A DNA stretch of 64,000 nucleotides from Alphaproteobacteria bacterium (GTDB lineage Bacteria > Pseudomonadota > Alphaproteobacteria > Rhizobiales > Xanthobacteraceae). Shown here piece by piece: positions 1-11,447 of this stretch; position 1 is the first letter of the stretch, and every line of letters begins with the position of its first letter. The translations under genes were made by a program, and so were the position numbers. Where the stretch lies: contig JBBCGH010000001.1 in NCBI GenBank assembly GCA_037200445.1, forward strand, positions 2,046,001 through 2,110,000, given 5' to 3'. The notes beneath the pieces are model-generated. The model searched no databases, was not told the origin of the DNA, and was given only the letters and a program-made list of their open reading frames with translations.

Positions 1-3000
1 CGACGACACGCTGACCGGCCGCGGCGGCGCCGACACTCTGGTCGGCGGTGAGACCGGCGAGACGCATGGCGACGTCGCCGCGTATACGCAAGTCATTACG
101 GCGGGCATGATCGCCACCAACGGCTCGGGCGGCTGGACTGTCACCACCGCGGGCGCGGAGGGTACCGATACGCTCTCCGAGATTGAAGTCGTGCAGGGCG
201 CGGATCCAGGGCCCGGCACTGGCAAGTTCCTGCTGGTCGGGAACGGCGGCTACGCCACAATCGCTGCCGCCTATGCGGAAGCGGTTGACGGCGACACCAT
301 CGTACTTGCGCCCGGCACCTATGCAGGCGACTTCACGGTCGGCAAGGCAATCTCAATCGTGGGCGCGAATTACAACGTCGACGGTGCCGGCACGCGAGGG
401 CCGGAATCCGTCCTGACCGGACACTGGACGGTTAATGCCGCCGGCCCGGTCGCCATTGATGGCGTCGAATTCCTCAACAATACGCCATACACGACAGGCA
501 TCGACGATACGCGGCTGACGATCGCCACCGATGCGACGGTCGCGCATTCGCTCTTCTTCAATACGCGACCCGGCGGCAATAAGCCGATCAGCGACATCGC
601 GGTGAATGTCACCGCGACCACGGGAACAGTGTCGATCACCGACAACCGGTTCACCGGCGATTTCCACGGCAAGTATTTCAACGGAAATCTCACCGCCGGC
701 AGTGCGGACTCGGCCTCATGGGGCGGCGGTTCGAACGCGGGCGGCGATGCGGGCGCCATCGTGTGGCACGGCGGCTCGACGCTCGGCATCGACGGCAACA
801 CCATCGAGTTCGCGCGCACCGCGCTCACCTTGCTCAACGGCAACGACTCGCTGCTGACGATCAACGACAACGACTTTGTCACCAACGGCACGTCGGTCAC
901 GGCCACCGGTTGGCAGGGGCCAGTCACCACGGTCACAAACAACGCGTTCACCGACGTCGATAACGAGTTCAATCTCCGCTCCAACACGACCGGCGTGGAC
1001 ATCAATTTCGGCGCGACCGGCAATACGTCGGACAACTGGTTCAGTGTGCTCGGCACGACCGGCGTCGACACCATCACCGGCACCGGCGGCAAGGATGCGA
1101 TCCTGGCCGAACAGGGCGACGACACGATCCACACCGGCGCCGGCAACGACTCGATCTTCTTCAACACCGGCTCGGGTAACGACACCGTCGATGGCGGTTC
1201 GGAATCCGGGGGCAAGGACACGCTGATCGTCTCCAACACCGCATCGCCGAACAACACGCTTGATCCGGGCGACGCGGGCGATCCGGCGACCAGCAATTCG
1301 GGTGGCCCAAGTGGGACAGCAGCCACGTTCAACATGACGGTGACGGCCGGCAACCCGGTCATCCCGACTGACGGGACTGACTCGGCGCACGACATCTCGA
1401 TCGTTGCGCAAACCACTGCCGGCGCGACGCCGCTCGGTTCGGTCACCGCCGACGAGATCGAGGACGTGCAGTTCAATCTCGGCAACGGCGGCGACACCGT
1501 CAACATGTCGGGCGACTTCAGCACCACGAGTCTGTCCGCCTCGACCATCACGGTGAATGGCGGTAGCGGCGCTGATACGGTCGACGCCCGGAATCTGTCC
1601 AGCGCCCATGCAATCCATTTCTACGGCAATGGCGGCGATGACTACTTCTATGTCAGCGGCGCCGGCGGCAACGACACCTTCGACGGCGGGACCGGCACCA
1701 ACACGATCGATTACAGCGACGTCGGCCACGCCGTCACGGTCGATCTCGGCAACAATGCGGCGCAGAACACCGGCGACGGTCTGGACACGATCAGCAACGT
1801 CCAGAACGTGGTCGGCACGGGATTTGACGACACGCTCACCGGCACCGCGGGCGCGAACCGCATCACCGGAGGGGCCGGCATCGACACCTCGAGCTACAGC
1901 GGGACCGCGAGCGCCGCGGCGACCTTCGGCTTCGACGGCTCGGGGCACTGGACCGTCACCATCGGCAGCGTGACCGACACGCTGATCGGCGTCGAGAAGC
2001 TCGTCTTCTCCGACAAGACGATCCTGCTGGTCGATCATGACGGCGCCAATGTCGGCGGCTTCCAAACCGTGCAGTCGGCCATCGACTATGCGTCGGGCGA
2101 CGAGACCATCCTGATCAAGGGCGCTACGACTTATTCGGAGTCGCACACGACGGCTTCGGGCCCAGCCGGCATCTACATCGACAAACCCGGCCTCACACTA
2201 CAAGGCGTCACCGCCACCGGTGCGCTCATCACCGACGCGGCGACCGCGCAAAGTGGCGGACCGACCATTGTTTCGGCCCACCAGAATAACTTCGGCGCCA
2301 ATCACTGGGTCGATGTGAACGGCGACAACACGGTGTTCAACGGCGTGCATCTGCAGGCCGGAACGGAAACCAATAACAAGCTGCTGGAAGTCTGGGCCGA
2401 AAACGTCACGGTCCAGAACAGCTTCGTGGACGTTAACGAGGGTGGCACGAACTACACCTTCGCGGTCGCGATCTATTTCAACGACAACGGAAGCGCAGCG
2501 ACCGACGAGATCACCAAGTATACGGTCGATCACAACATCCTCAACGAGGGTATCGTTGTCGCGAACGGCGTGGGCGACCCGTCGGTCGGCATCGGCGCCA
2601 ACCAGAAGATCACCAACAACCAATTCGAGGGCGTGTTCGACGACAACACGGGCGTGGGCCGGTACGACACGATCGTGATCAACGGGCAGGTGGCCGGCAT
2701 CGGCTGGCTGCTCGAGCCGACACAGACCCCGACGATCAGCGGCAACACATTCGCCAACAACACGACGCCGTTCCTCATGCGCGGCAGCGATAACAACGCG
2801 GCGAACTTCCCGACCGCGGCGCAGATCGCGACCATCCTGGCGAACAACGGCGACAACAACCTTCACTACGCCTATGTGCTGACCCCGGGCGGCGACCTCG
2901 AAGTGGCCGACCGCGACGACGGGTCGGGTCCGTATCACAGCTTCGCCGTCACCAACACAATTGATACGCTGAATCTGGCGCTCGACACCACGGCGGACAA

Positions 3001-6000
3001 CGTATTCGGCGGGCAACGCAACTACATCAAGACAGGCGACACGGTCGTCATCCAGAGCGGCGACACCGGCACGCTCAATTCGAGCGTCATGGTCGAGAAC
3101 CTGACGATCAAGGCGACCGCGCACTCGGCCGACCTCAACCTGACACTGGCGACGCAGTTCGCCGACACTTCCGCCATCTCCGGCGGCGGCGTGCACAATG
3201 TGACCCTCGCCGACTATGCTGCGGGGCAGGGCGCGAACGTCGACGTCACCGGCAATACGCTCGACAACGTCATCATCGGCAATTCCGGAAACAACACGCT
3301 CGACGGCAGCGGCGGTAACGACACGCTTCACGGCGGCGGTGGCAATGACAGTCTGATCGGCGGGGCGGGTACGGGCGACAAGGCCACCTACGACGACGCG
3401 CGCGCCAACTACACGCTCGTGACCACGGCGGTCGACGGCTTCGTCACTGCGGTTACCGACGTGACCGAGACCCCGGTCACCGGCACGAACGAGGGCCACG
3501 ACATTCTCTCGGGCATCGAGGTCCTGTCGTTCAACAACGGCGCGACGGTGCTAGACCTGACGCAGAACGTCCAGCTGTTCGACTCGACCGGCAAGCTGAT
3601 TGGCACCTTCGACACGATCCAGGGCGCGGTGGACGCGGCGGCCACGACTGGCGGCATCAACGAGACGATCCGTCTGCGCGACGGAGTGACTTACACCGAG
3701 CAGGTGACGATCGACGGCACCGCCGGCACGCTCACCGGCCTCACCATCATCGGCGCGAATGTCGATGGGAATCCGTCGACCGGCGCGACCATCCAGTCGC
3801 CGGCGGTGCTGGGCGTTAACGGCTTCTCGGATCATTTCGGCGGCGGCACGGATGTCCGGGCCGGAATCGCGGTGAAGAACGTCACTGGCGTGACGATTTC
3901 GAACGTGACCGTCGACGGCAATTACGCGGGCGACACCACGTCCGGCAGCAACGGCGACGAGATCGCCGGCATCGCGTACCTGCACGCCTCCGGCACGATC
4001 GAGGGCGTGCATGTCGAGAACACCTCGAACTCGGTCGGCGGCGGCCTGTTCGGCCTGCAGCACGGCTCCGGCATCTTCTCCGACAACGGCATCGGCACGC
4101 AGCAGTCGCTGACTATCACCAACTCGACGATCGATACATTCCAGAAGACCGGCGTTCTGCTCTGGAACGTGAACGTCGACATGCGCGACAACACCGTCAC
4201 CGGCGTCGGTCCGTCAACCTTGATTGCGCAGAACGCAATGCAGATCGGCGGCTCGCAAGGCACGATCGGCGCTGCGGGTCACGGCAATACGTTCGAGGGC
4301 GTCGGCTACAGCATCCCGGGCACCACTTCGACCGATCTCATCGTGTACGAGCCGAGCGGCGATCTGACCATCACGGCCAACACGCTCAAGGGCGCGGGCG
4401 GGGCGGGACAGACCGTCGGCCTCGACCTGACCGATGTCGATCCGGCCGTCACCGTGACGGTCACCAACAATGCCTTCGGCGCGACCGGCTTCGGCCTGGT
4501 CGACGGCACCGACGCCTACACGTTCGACGGCACGATCGGGCTCGGCTCCGATCCGGTGATGAGCGGCAACACGTTCACCGGGATCACCCAGAACGGCATC
4601 TTCCTCGATCCGGAATTCGTGGTGTTCCCGCCGGCGTTCAGCACCAACACGGCGTTCACCGAGACCGGCACGCAGTTCGATGACGTGCTGCACGGCTCGA
4701 ACGGCGCCGATAACTTCTCCGGCGGCGCGGGCGCTGACGACCTGATGGGCCGTCTCGGCATTGACACCATCAACGGCGGCGCCGGCAACGACACAATCAC
4801 CTGGCGCGCCGGCGACGGCAACGACTCGATCGACGGCGGCAACAACGGCGCGCCGCACAGCGATGATGACACACTGGAAGTAGTGGCGAACGGCCATGAC
4901 TTGACGCTCACGGCGAACGGATCGAGCTTCACGGTCGCCCAGGACGACGCAGCCGCGACCAACACCGCGACAGTGACTGAGGTCGAGGACGTCCATATCA
5001 CGCTCAACGGCGGCGAGAACATCACGCTCGTCGGCGACTTCACGGCCGCAGGCGTGAATGTGAACAGCATTGTGGTGGATGGCTCCGCAGGCACGACGGG
5101 CGAGACCGTCGACGCCCGGAATCTGTCCAGTAATCAGCACATCGACTTCAAGGGCGGCTCCGGCAACGACACGTTCATCGAGAGCAATGCTGGCGGCAAC
5201 GACTCCTTTAACGGCGGCGATGGTGTCGACACCGTCGATTACAGTCATGCAACCGGCCCGGTGACGGTCAACCTCTCGAGTGGGACTGCGACCGGCGCGG
5301 GTACCGATACCTTGACGAATGTCGAGAACGCGATCGGCACGGGCGGAAATGACAGCTTTATTGGCAACAGCAAGGACAACGCCTTCACTGGTGGCGGCGG
5401 CACCGACACGGTGCATTTCTCCGGCAGCCAGTCCGGTTACGCCATCACGGTCAATAACGACGGTTCGGTCACGGTCCACGATAACACTTCGGGCCGCGAC
5501 GGCACCGATACGGTTAGTGGCGTTGAACTGCTCGACTTCCACGGCACGATTCTGGATCTCACCAAGGCCGTGCGGTTGTTCGATCACGGCAACCACCTGA
5601 TCGCCACCTACGACCACATCCAGGACGCGGTGACTGCGGCGGACAGTTCCGGCGAAACGATCCGGGTTGCGGCAGGCACATTCCATGAGACAGTGACAAT
5701 CGGTACTGGCAAAGACGGTCTGACGATCGAAGGCGCCAACGTCGGCGTGAGCGGCACGGCTGCGCGCGACCCAGAGTCGAGCATCGATGCGTTCTTTGTG
5801 TCGGCAGCGGGCGTCACGATCAACGGCGTCAAGGTCACCGGAGTCGCCAACAACAATGGCGAGCAAGCCGGCGTCATGATCGCCGAGGCCGCTGACAGCT
5901 TCACGATGACGGACTCCCTGCTGGTCAGGGACGGCAGCTTGCCGCCTCCAAATCCCGGCTTCATCTCGTTCGGATTTACGACGGAATACGGCCAGCAGAA

Positions 6001-9000
6001 TGATCATCTGGTGCTCACCAACAACTCGTTCTCAGGCTGGGACGCCGGGGCCTATCTGCAGGGTGGAGTGACGCTGAGCGACGCCACGGTTACCGGCAAC
6101 GCATTTGACGGCAATTCGCTGATTTCGGATGCCGATCTCGATCCGACCAGCAATGTGTCCGCTAACACTTTCACGAACGGCGCCGGCATTGGCTACGGCT
6201 CGACGGAAAGCGAAAACGTCGGCGCGGTCATCGGCGCGAATACGTTCGACACGACGCCGGGTGTCGAGATCGACTACTACGTTACCGCCAACGGCCAGTC
6301 CGACATCGGCACCGTCAATGCCGACCAGATGCTGGGCAGCATCTACTGGAATCCGGGCACTGCAAACCTTGACCAGACCTTCGAGGGCGGAGCTGGAGCT
6401 GATCTGCTCTATGGGGCCGGCGGCACCGATACCGCTCATTACACCGGTCCCATCAGCGCGTCCTCTATCATCGCGCAAAACGTGACCGTTCCGGCGGGCA
6501 TCATCAACGGCGACGCAACGGCCGATGTCGTCGCGGGCTGGCAGGTCGCGACCGGAGGTAGCGAGGGCACCGACAAGCTTGTCGATATCGAAATTGTCGA
6601 TGGCTCCGAGCCCGGCAAGTTCCTGCTCGTCGGCAACGGCGGCTTCGATTCGATCCAGGATGCGATTGATGCGGCTTCCGCTGGCGATACGATCATCGTT
6701 GCGAGCGGCAGCTACAGCGGGCACGTGAACGTCAACAAGGCAGTTACCATCCTCGGCGCCAATGCCGGGAAGGACGGGAACGATAGCGCCCATCGCGTCG
6801 CGGAGAGCATCCTCACCGGCGGCGTGGAGATCACTGTGGCAGGCGCCACGATCGACGGCGTCGAGATCAGCGGGAGCTACAATTCCGCGACCGACCTGCC
6901 GAACGGCCTGTTCATCCAGGCTGCCGACGCGACCGTGAAGAATTCAGTCTTCCTCGGCGACGGAACGGCGGTCGATTCACGTCCCGGCAGCACTACGGGC
7001 GGCGCAACCGGGCTGAATTTCTCGCACAACCTCGTGAAGGACTGGGGTGACGGGTTCTACGTCACCAACGGCGGCTCGGGCTCGATCGCGCACAATACGT
7101 TCGTCAATGACGGAAACGGCATCAATAGCGAGACCACGCAGGTCGACATCTCGAACAACAGCTTCACCGGCTCGATCGGACCCGACGTCGTGCCGGAGCC
7201 GTTCGTCGACGCAGTCATCGGCGATTTCGTTCACGACAACACATACAGCCCGACTCTCGCGCGACCGATCAGCGTGTATCTCAATGGACCAGCCGGCCAA
7301 GATGTCGTGGGAAGCGATGTTCCGACGACTTACCATCCCGAGTATCACAATGGCGCGGCGACGATCGAAGCAGGTGCGGGCAGCGATGCGATCAGCTTCT
7401 CTGATAACAGCGCACCGGTCACAATCGACCTGACTGCCGGCACAGCCAGTACTGCCTCCAATGTGCTCGGCAATCCGAGCTCTGTCAGTTTCACGTCGAT
7501 CGAAAACGCAATCGGCGGCAGTGGCAATGATACGTTGACCGGAAACGGTGTCACCAGTGCCCTCGACGGCAGGGCTGGCATCGACACGGTTGTTTATTCC
7601 GGCGTGGTCCGTGCGGACATCAGCATCGTGGGCGGCCACTGGACCATCACCGGTCCACACGGCACCGACACGCTTAGCAATGTCGAAAAAATCAGCGACG
7701 GCAGCGGACACACGTTCCTGCTAGTCGGTGATGGCGGCTTCACATCGATCCAGGCCGCCGTCAGTGCGGCGGGCGTGGACGACACTATCCTTGTCGCTTC
7801 CGACACATATCACGAGAACGTCACTGTCAGCGTCGCGGGCCTGACGATCGAGGGCATCGGCGCGGTCACGCTCGCGGGCACCTTCAAGAGCGACAACCAC
7901 ATTGCGGACGGCGGTGTCGCCGACTTCCTCGAAGCCGGCAATCCGTACAGCCAGACCGCAGGCAGAGGCTTCGATATCGCGGCCGATAGCGTGACGATCA
8001 AGAACGTCACGGTTGATGGCTTCACCTTTGCCGTCAACCTCGCGGACGGAACGGATGGCGCGACACTCGATAACGTCACGATGACCGACAACCTTGTCGG
8101 CATTCACAAGGGCACGACGGCAAGCATCACCAATTTCACCGTGAACGGTGGATCGGTGTCAGACGGCCTGATTGGCCTTGAATTCTACAAGGACCTGACC
8201 AGTCACTCGCCCGCCGGGCAACTCGTTGGGATCGCCGATGGCGTGACCATCGACGGCATGGACTTCAGCAACCTGTCCTACAAGGGCATTTACGTCGAGG
8301 CGCTGTCGCACGCGCACCTAACCAACATCGACATGAATGATGTCGGCCAGTTCGGCGCGCCGAGCACGTCCGGAACCACGGGTAGCGGCGGCAATGGCAT
8401 CGATCTCAACCTGAAGAATGGCACCTACAGCGACATCGAGATCGACAACTTTCATCTGACCGACACCGGAGCCTCCGATCAAAACGATCAGATCGGACAT
8501 CCGAGCGGCCACCAGAATGGCGGGGCCATCGTCGTCGAGGCACGAGACTTCGGCACGTACCTTAACGTTCCCGGAATCGTTACCGACACCGTCTCGATCC
8601 ATGACGGCATCATCGACGGACACACCTCGACGGGCATCCAGGTCGGCGAGCCGAACCAGAGCAATCTGGACGGGCCCGCAACGACGATCAGCAAGGTTTT
8701 GATCACCGGCGAGGAGCACACGGCCCTACCGAATGGTCACGGTGATGTAGCCAATGTCACCGCAGCATCCGTGACCGTGAATATGCTGAACGGCGGCGAC
8801 AGTCTGATCGTGTCACCAACCACGACCGGACAAATGATTGTCAACGGCGGTACTGGCGCCGATACGATCACGACTGGAAGCGGCAACGACACCCTCAATG
8901 GCGGTGGCGGCAGCGATCAGCTCAACGGCGCTGCGGGCACGGACCTCGCGATGGGCTACAGTGCGAGCGCGACCATCACGTTCGACGGCACGCACTGGCA

Positions 9001-10873
9001 GGTGCACGATGGCAGCGACGTAGATACCCTGATCGGCGTTGAGAAGGTCGTGATCGGCAGTGGCCCGAGTGCGAAGACCTATCTCCTGGTCGACCATGCG
9101 GGTGCCAATGTCGGCGGCTACCAAGCCATACAGTCAGCCGCGAGCGCTGGTGTTGACGGCGACACCGTCCTCATCGCGGCCGGCCAATATGTCGAGAACG
9201 TGGCAGTCGGCACGGCGATCTCCCTCGTCGGTCTCAACAACCAGGGCATCGCCGGAACCGGCGTACGCACTGCCGAGAGCGAAATCGACGGTCAGATCAC
9301 TGTCACAACACTGGCCGGCGTCGGCGACAAGGTCACGTTCGACGGCCTCAAGATCGAGAACACCTCGGACAACGCGACGAGTTTCAACGGCATCACGGTT
9401 TCCTCGGGGGTCGACGTCGACATCCGCAATAGCGTGTTCCACTCGCCGGTGGTCAACGCCGACAACAACGTCAGCGACAAGGCGATCTTCCTCACTGCCT
9501 CGGCGACCGGGACGATCGTAATCGAGGACAATCTGGTCACCGGCGACCAGCACAGTGCCTTCAGCGGCGCATCATGGTCGCGCGCCATCTGGTCGGACGG
9601 GCGGGCCTCTTCGCTGACGATCCAGGACAACACGATCGAGTGGTCGCGTACGGCGATCAACTCGGACGATCACCACGACGATTACGTGATCACCCACAAC
9701 ACGATCCAGAACGATGGGACCGGGATGGCCTTCGGTGACCCGAGCGGTGGACCAGTGGTAAGCACGTTCGGCAGTATCACCGACAACACGTTCATCAACG
9801 TCGGCGACGATTTCAACCTGCGCAACCTGACGGCGCCCGCCACCTTCGACGCCGACCATGCGCTTCTGACGGTAACGTCCGCGGGTCCGACCGATCTGGT
9901 CAACGTGCTCGGTGGATCTGGCAGCGACACTCTGTCGGGAACCGACTTTGCCGACATGCTGGACGCCAACAACAGTCCGACGCTGCCCAACGCGTCCGAC
10001 AACGACATCCTCAACGGCCATGGGGGCAACGACCAACTCTTTGGCCGGGCCGGTGACGATACCCTGGATGGTGGGGCTGATTCTGACACCGTTAATGGTG
10101 GAGACGGGAACGACCACATCATCGGTAACATCGATGGCGCGGCCGACACCTACAATGGCGACGGCAACGATCTCGTCAACGCGGTTGCGGGTACCGGCGG
10201 AGATACGATCGACTACTCGGCGACCACGAACGGCATCTCGGTCACTCTGTCCGGTGGAGCGGCGACGGTGGTCGACGACGAAGCGGGCACCGACACGCTA
10301 ACGGGAATTGAGAACGTCACCGGCGGCTCTGGCGATGACATCATTACCGGCGACAACAACGCGAACATCCTGATCGGTGGCGCGGGAGCCGACAGCCTCA
10401 CCGGCAGCGGTGGCGCTGACAGGCTGGTCGGCGGAAGCGGAGCCGATAACTTGAGCGGAGGTACCGGTGCGGACGTGTTTGTCTATGAGCATCGCTCTGA
10501 CGCGGGCACGGCGGCTGGCGGCCAAGACTTGATCTCCGGCTACTCTGTCACTGACAGCGATACTTTCGCGTTCAAGGCAGACTTCTTTAATGGCGTAACG
10601 CTGCCCGGCGACTTCAATGACGGTACCGGACACGTGGCCAGCAGCTATTTCTTGGTCACGAATGTCGGGGATGATGCCGCGCATTCGTACGGGGGTGCAG
10701 CTGGCCAGCCGATCTTCGTGCTCGATGACGTCACGGCGGGATTTGCCGGTACGCTATGGTTCGATGCCGAGGGAGACGGTCAGCTCAATGGCGCGAAGGA
10801 CGTTAAAATCGCCGACCTCTCAAATGCGAGCGTGCTGACAGGTTTCTCGCACAATGATCTGTTGTTGATCTGA
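1..10873 (+). CDS. giant RTX / right-handed beta-helix protein, type I secreted (5' partial)
   Basis: The reading frame is open from base 2 to the stop at 10871-10873, giving at least 3,623 residues; the true start lies upstream of the window. RTX-type Ca-binding motifs (GGxGxDxxx, for example around 3310-3375, 4770-4850 and 10330-10480) alternate with seven beta-helix modules. Each module opens with a [FY]LLV/LFD strand, then a T[IV]Q.A[IV] motif and a DTI.[VL]..G[TS]Y motif, starting near 220, 2020, 3565, 5566, 6605, 7705 and 9075. The C-terminus (GTGADVFVYEH... to HNDLLLI) is of the serralysin/M10 type I secretion kind. Expected role: Ca-dependent extracellular or surface protein, an adhesin, matrix protein or carbohydrate-active beta-helix. 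No catalytic motif was recognised. Export through the ABC/HlyD pair at 39973-43058 is inferred. Low-complexity repetition produces long antisense frames, which are not genes. Confidence 0.93.
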   Translation, partial: DDTLTGRGGADTLVGGETGETHGDVAAYTQVITAGMIATNGSGGWTVTTAGAEGTDTLSEIEVVQGADPGPGTGKFLLVGNGGYATIAAAYAEAVDGDTIVLAPGTYAGDFTVGKAISIVGANYNVDGAGTRGPESVLTGHWTVNAAGPVAIDGVEFLNNTPYTTGIDDTRLTIATDATVAHSLFFNTRPGGNKPISDIAVNVTATTGTVSITDNRFTGDFHGKYFNGNLTAGSADSASWGGGSNAGGDAGAIVWHGGSTLGIDGNTIEFARTALTLLNGNDSLLTINDNDFVTNGTSVTATGWQGPVTTVTNNAFTDVDNEFNLRSNTTGVDINFGATGNTSDNWFSVLGTTGVDTITGTGGKDAILAEQGDDTIHTGAGNDSIFFNTGSGNDTVDGGSESGGKDTLIVSNTASPNNTLDPGDAGDPATSNSGGPSGTAATFNMTVTAGNPVIPTDGTDSAHDISIVAQTTAGATPLGSVTADEIEDVQFNLGNGGDTVNMSGDFSTTSLSASTITVNGGSGADTVDARNLSSAHAIHFYGNGGDDYFYVSGAGGNDTFDGGTGTNTIDYSDVGHAVTVDLGNNAAQNTGDGLDTISNVQNVVGTGFDDTLTGTAGANRITGGAGIDTSSYSGTASAAATFGFDGSGHWTVTIGSVTDTLIGVEKLVFSDKTILLVDHDGANVGGFQTVQSAIDYASGDETILIKGATTYSESHTTASGPAGIYIDKPGLTLQGVTATGALITDAATAQSGGPTIVSAHQNNFGANHWVDVNGDNTVFNGVHLQAGTETNNKLLEVWAENVTVQNSFVDVNEGGTNYTFAVAIYFNDNGSAATDEITKYTVDHNILNEGIVVANGVGDPSVGIGANQKITNNQFEGVFDDNTGVGRYDTIVINGQVAGIGWLLEPTQTPTISGNTFANNTTPFLMRGSDNNAANFPTAAQIATILANNGDNNLHYAYVLTPGGDLEVADRDDGSGPYHSFAVTNTIDTLNLALDTTADNVFGGQRNYIKTGDTVVIQSGDTGTLNSSVMVENLTIKATAHSADLNLTLATQFADTSAISGGGVHNVTLADYAAGQGANVDVTGNTLDNVIIGNSGNNTLDGSGGNDTLHGGGGNDSLIGGAGTGDKATYDDARANYTLVTTAVDGFVTAVTDVTETPVTGTNEGHDILSGIEVLSFNNGATVLDLTQNVQLFDSTGKLIGTFDTIQGAVDAAATTGGINETIRLRDGVTYTEQVTIDGTAGTLTGLTIIGANVDGNPSTGATIQSPAVLGVNGFSDHFGGGTDVRAGIAVKNVTGVTISNVTVDGNYAGDTTSGSNGDEIAGIAYLHASGTIEGVHVENTSNSVGGGLFGLQHGSGIFSDNGIGTQQSLTITNSTIDTFQKTGVLLWNVNVDMRDNTVTGVGPSTLIAQNAMQIGGSQGTIGAAGHGNTFEGVGYSIPGTTSTDLIVYEPSGDLTITANTLKGAGGAGQTVGLDLTDVDPAVTVTVTNNAFGATGFGLVDGTDAYTFDGTIGLGSDPVMSGNTFTGITQNGIFLDPEFVVFPPAFSTNTAFTETGTQFDDVLHGSNGADNFSGGAGADDLMGRLGIDTINGGAGNDTITWRAGDGNDSIDGGNNGAPHSDDDTLEVVANGHDLTLTANGSSFTVAQDDAAATNTATVTEVEDVHITLNGGENITLVGDFTAAGVNVNSIVVDGSAGTTGETVDARNLSSNQHIDFKGGSGNDTFIESNAGGNDSFNGGDGVDTVDYSHATGPVTVNLSSGTATGAGTDTLTNVENAIGTGGNDSFIGNSKDNAFTGGGGTDTVHFSGSQSGYAITVNNDGSVTVHDNTSGRDGTDTVSGVELLDFHGTILDLTKAVRLFDHGNHLIATYDHIQDAVTAADSSGETIRVAAGTFHETVTIGTGKDGLTIEGANVGVSGTAARDPESSIDAFFVSAAGVTINGVKVTGVANNNGEQAGVMIAEAADSFTMTDSLLVRDGSLPPPNPGFISFGFTTEYGQQNDHLVLTNNSFSGWDAGAYLQGGVTLSDATVTGNAFDGNSLISDADLDPTSNVSANTFTNGAGIGYGSTESENVGAVIGANTFDTTPGVEIDYYVTANGQSDIGTVNADQMLGSIYWNPGTANLDQTFEGGAGADLLYGAGGTDTAHYTGPISASSIIAQNVTVPAGIINGDATADVVAGWQVATGGSEGTDKLVDIEIVDGSEPGKFLLVGNGGFDSIQDAIDAASAGDTIIVASGSYSGHVNVNKAVTILGANAGKDGNDSAHRVAESILTGGVEITVAGATIDGVEISGSYNSATDLPNGLFIQAADATVKNSVFLGDGTAVDSRPGSTTGGATGLNFSHNLVKDWGDGFYVTNGGSGSIAHNTFVNDGNGINSETTQVDISNNSFTGSIGPDVVPEPFVDAVIGDFVHDNTYSPTLARPISVYLNGPAGQDVVGSDVPTTYHPEYHNGAATIEAGAGSDAISFSDNSAPVTIDLTAGTASTASNVLGNPSSVSFTSIENAIGGSGNDTLTGNGVTSALDGRAGIDTVVYSGVVRADISIVGGHWTITGPHGTDTLSNVEKISDGSGHTFLLVGDGGFTSIQAAVSAAGVDDTILVASDTYHENVTVSVAGLTIEGIGAVTLAGTFKSDNHIADGGVADFLEAGNPYSQTAGRGFDIAADSVTIKNVTVDGFTFAVNLADGTDGATLDNVTMTDNLVGIHKGTTASITNFTVNGGSVSDGLIGLEFYKDLTSHSPAGQLVGIADGVTIDGMDFSNLSYKGIYVEALSHAHLTNIDMNDVGQFGAPSTSGTTGSGGNGIDLNLKNGTYSDIEIDNFHLTDTGASDQNDQIGHPSGHQNGGAIVVEARDFGTYLNVPGIVTDTVSIHDGIIDGHTSTGIQVGEPNQSNLDGPATTISKVLITGEEHTALPNGHGDVANVTAASVTVNMLNGGDSLIVSPTTTGQMIVNGGTGADTITTGSGNDTLNGGGGSDQLNGAAGTDLAMGYSASATITFDGTHWQVHDGSDVDTLIGVEKVVIGSGPSAKTYLLVDHAGANVGGYQAIQSAASAGVDGDTVLIAAGQYVENVAVGTAISLVGLNNQGIAGTGVRTAESEIDGQITVTTLAGVGDKVTFDGLKIENTSDNATSFNGITVSSGVDVDIRNSVFHSPVVNADNNVSDKAIFLTASATGTIVIEDNLVTGDQHSAFSGASWSRAIWSDGRASSLTIQDNTIEWSRTAINSDDHHDDYVITHNTIQNDGTGMAFGDPSGGPVVSTFGSITDNTFINVGDDFNLRNLTAPATFDADHALLTVTSAGPTDLVNVLGGSGSDTLSGTDFADMLDANNSPTLPNASDNDILNGHGGNDQLFGRAGDDTLDGGADSDTVNGGDGNDHIIGNIDGAADTYNGDGNDLVNAVAGTGGDTIDYSATTNGISVTLSGGAATVVDDEAGTDTLTGIENVTGGSGDDIITGDNNANILIGGAGADSLTGSGGADRLVGGSGADNLSGGTGADVFVYEHRSDAGTAAGGQDLISGYSVTDSDTFAFKADFFNGVTLPGDFNDGTGHVASSYFLVTNVGDDAAHSYGGAAGQPIFVLDDVTAGFAGTLWFDAEGDGQLNGAKDVKIADLSNASVLTGFSHNDLLLI

Positions 10874-10904
10874 GATCGCTTTTCGAACGTTCTTGAGGAA
10901 CAAA

Positions 10905-10928
10905 GAGGGTGGCCAGTTGGCCGCCCTC
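10905..10928 (+). terminator. hairpin terminator after the first giant gene
   Basis: Thirty bases past the stop, GAGGGTGGCC and GGCCGCCCTC pair (one G-T wobble) around an AGTT loop. There is no T-run, so termination efficiency is uncertain, but the position is right for a transcript end. Confidence 0.5.
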
Positions 10929-11447
10929 AGCTCGGGGTGGCAGCCGCCCGGAGCCTCGAACTTCAATCTCGCCGGCCTTGGCCGTGTCGTCCGGTACATA
11001 CAATCCAACTGCCAACGGCGTTGAGATTTGGCCTGTCGAGAACGGCCAGCGGCGGACAGCTTCGACATCGGAGCACTGAGGCGGATTTGATTATCGCGTC
11101 GTCAACGAGATCATATGGCCCGAATGACCGGTCAGGTTAAGGTTGGGCTGGGCACGTTCGGCTGACCCGGGCCTCGCGTGCCCGAGTCTGTGACAAAAAG
11201 TCATGTCTGGAATTTCCCTCGGCCTTGGGGGTTAACGATTGGGGCACTTCGGAGATGGTCGGCCGCAGTCTTCTCGACATGCACCAGAAGGAACGAGGAA
11301 TTGTCCTGAGTTCCGGCTGTTCCATGCTGGCTTTGAGCGAAGAAAAGGTCTAGGTTGTATCTCGTGGGGCGGTTACGATACGTTTATTGAAGCTTTTGTC
11401 CGCGCTGGGGATCCTTTGGGCGTGGGTAATTCGGGGAGTGCTCCACG

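Noticed and set aside
4214-6007. Long minus-strand frames inside the giant genes (for example 4214-6007 and 11838-14144)
   Set aside because: They are antisense to strongly repetitive, GC-rich coding sequence, give Arg/Val/Asp-rich translations without any known domain, and the plus-strand frame has clear RTX repeats.
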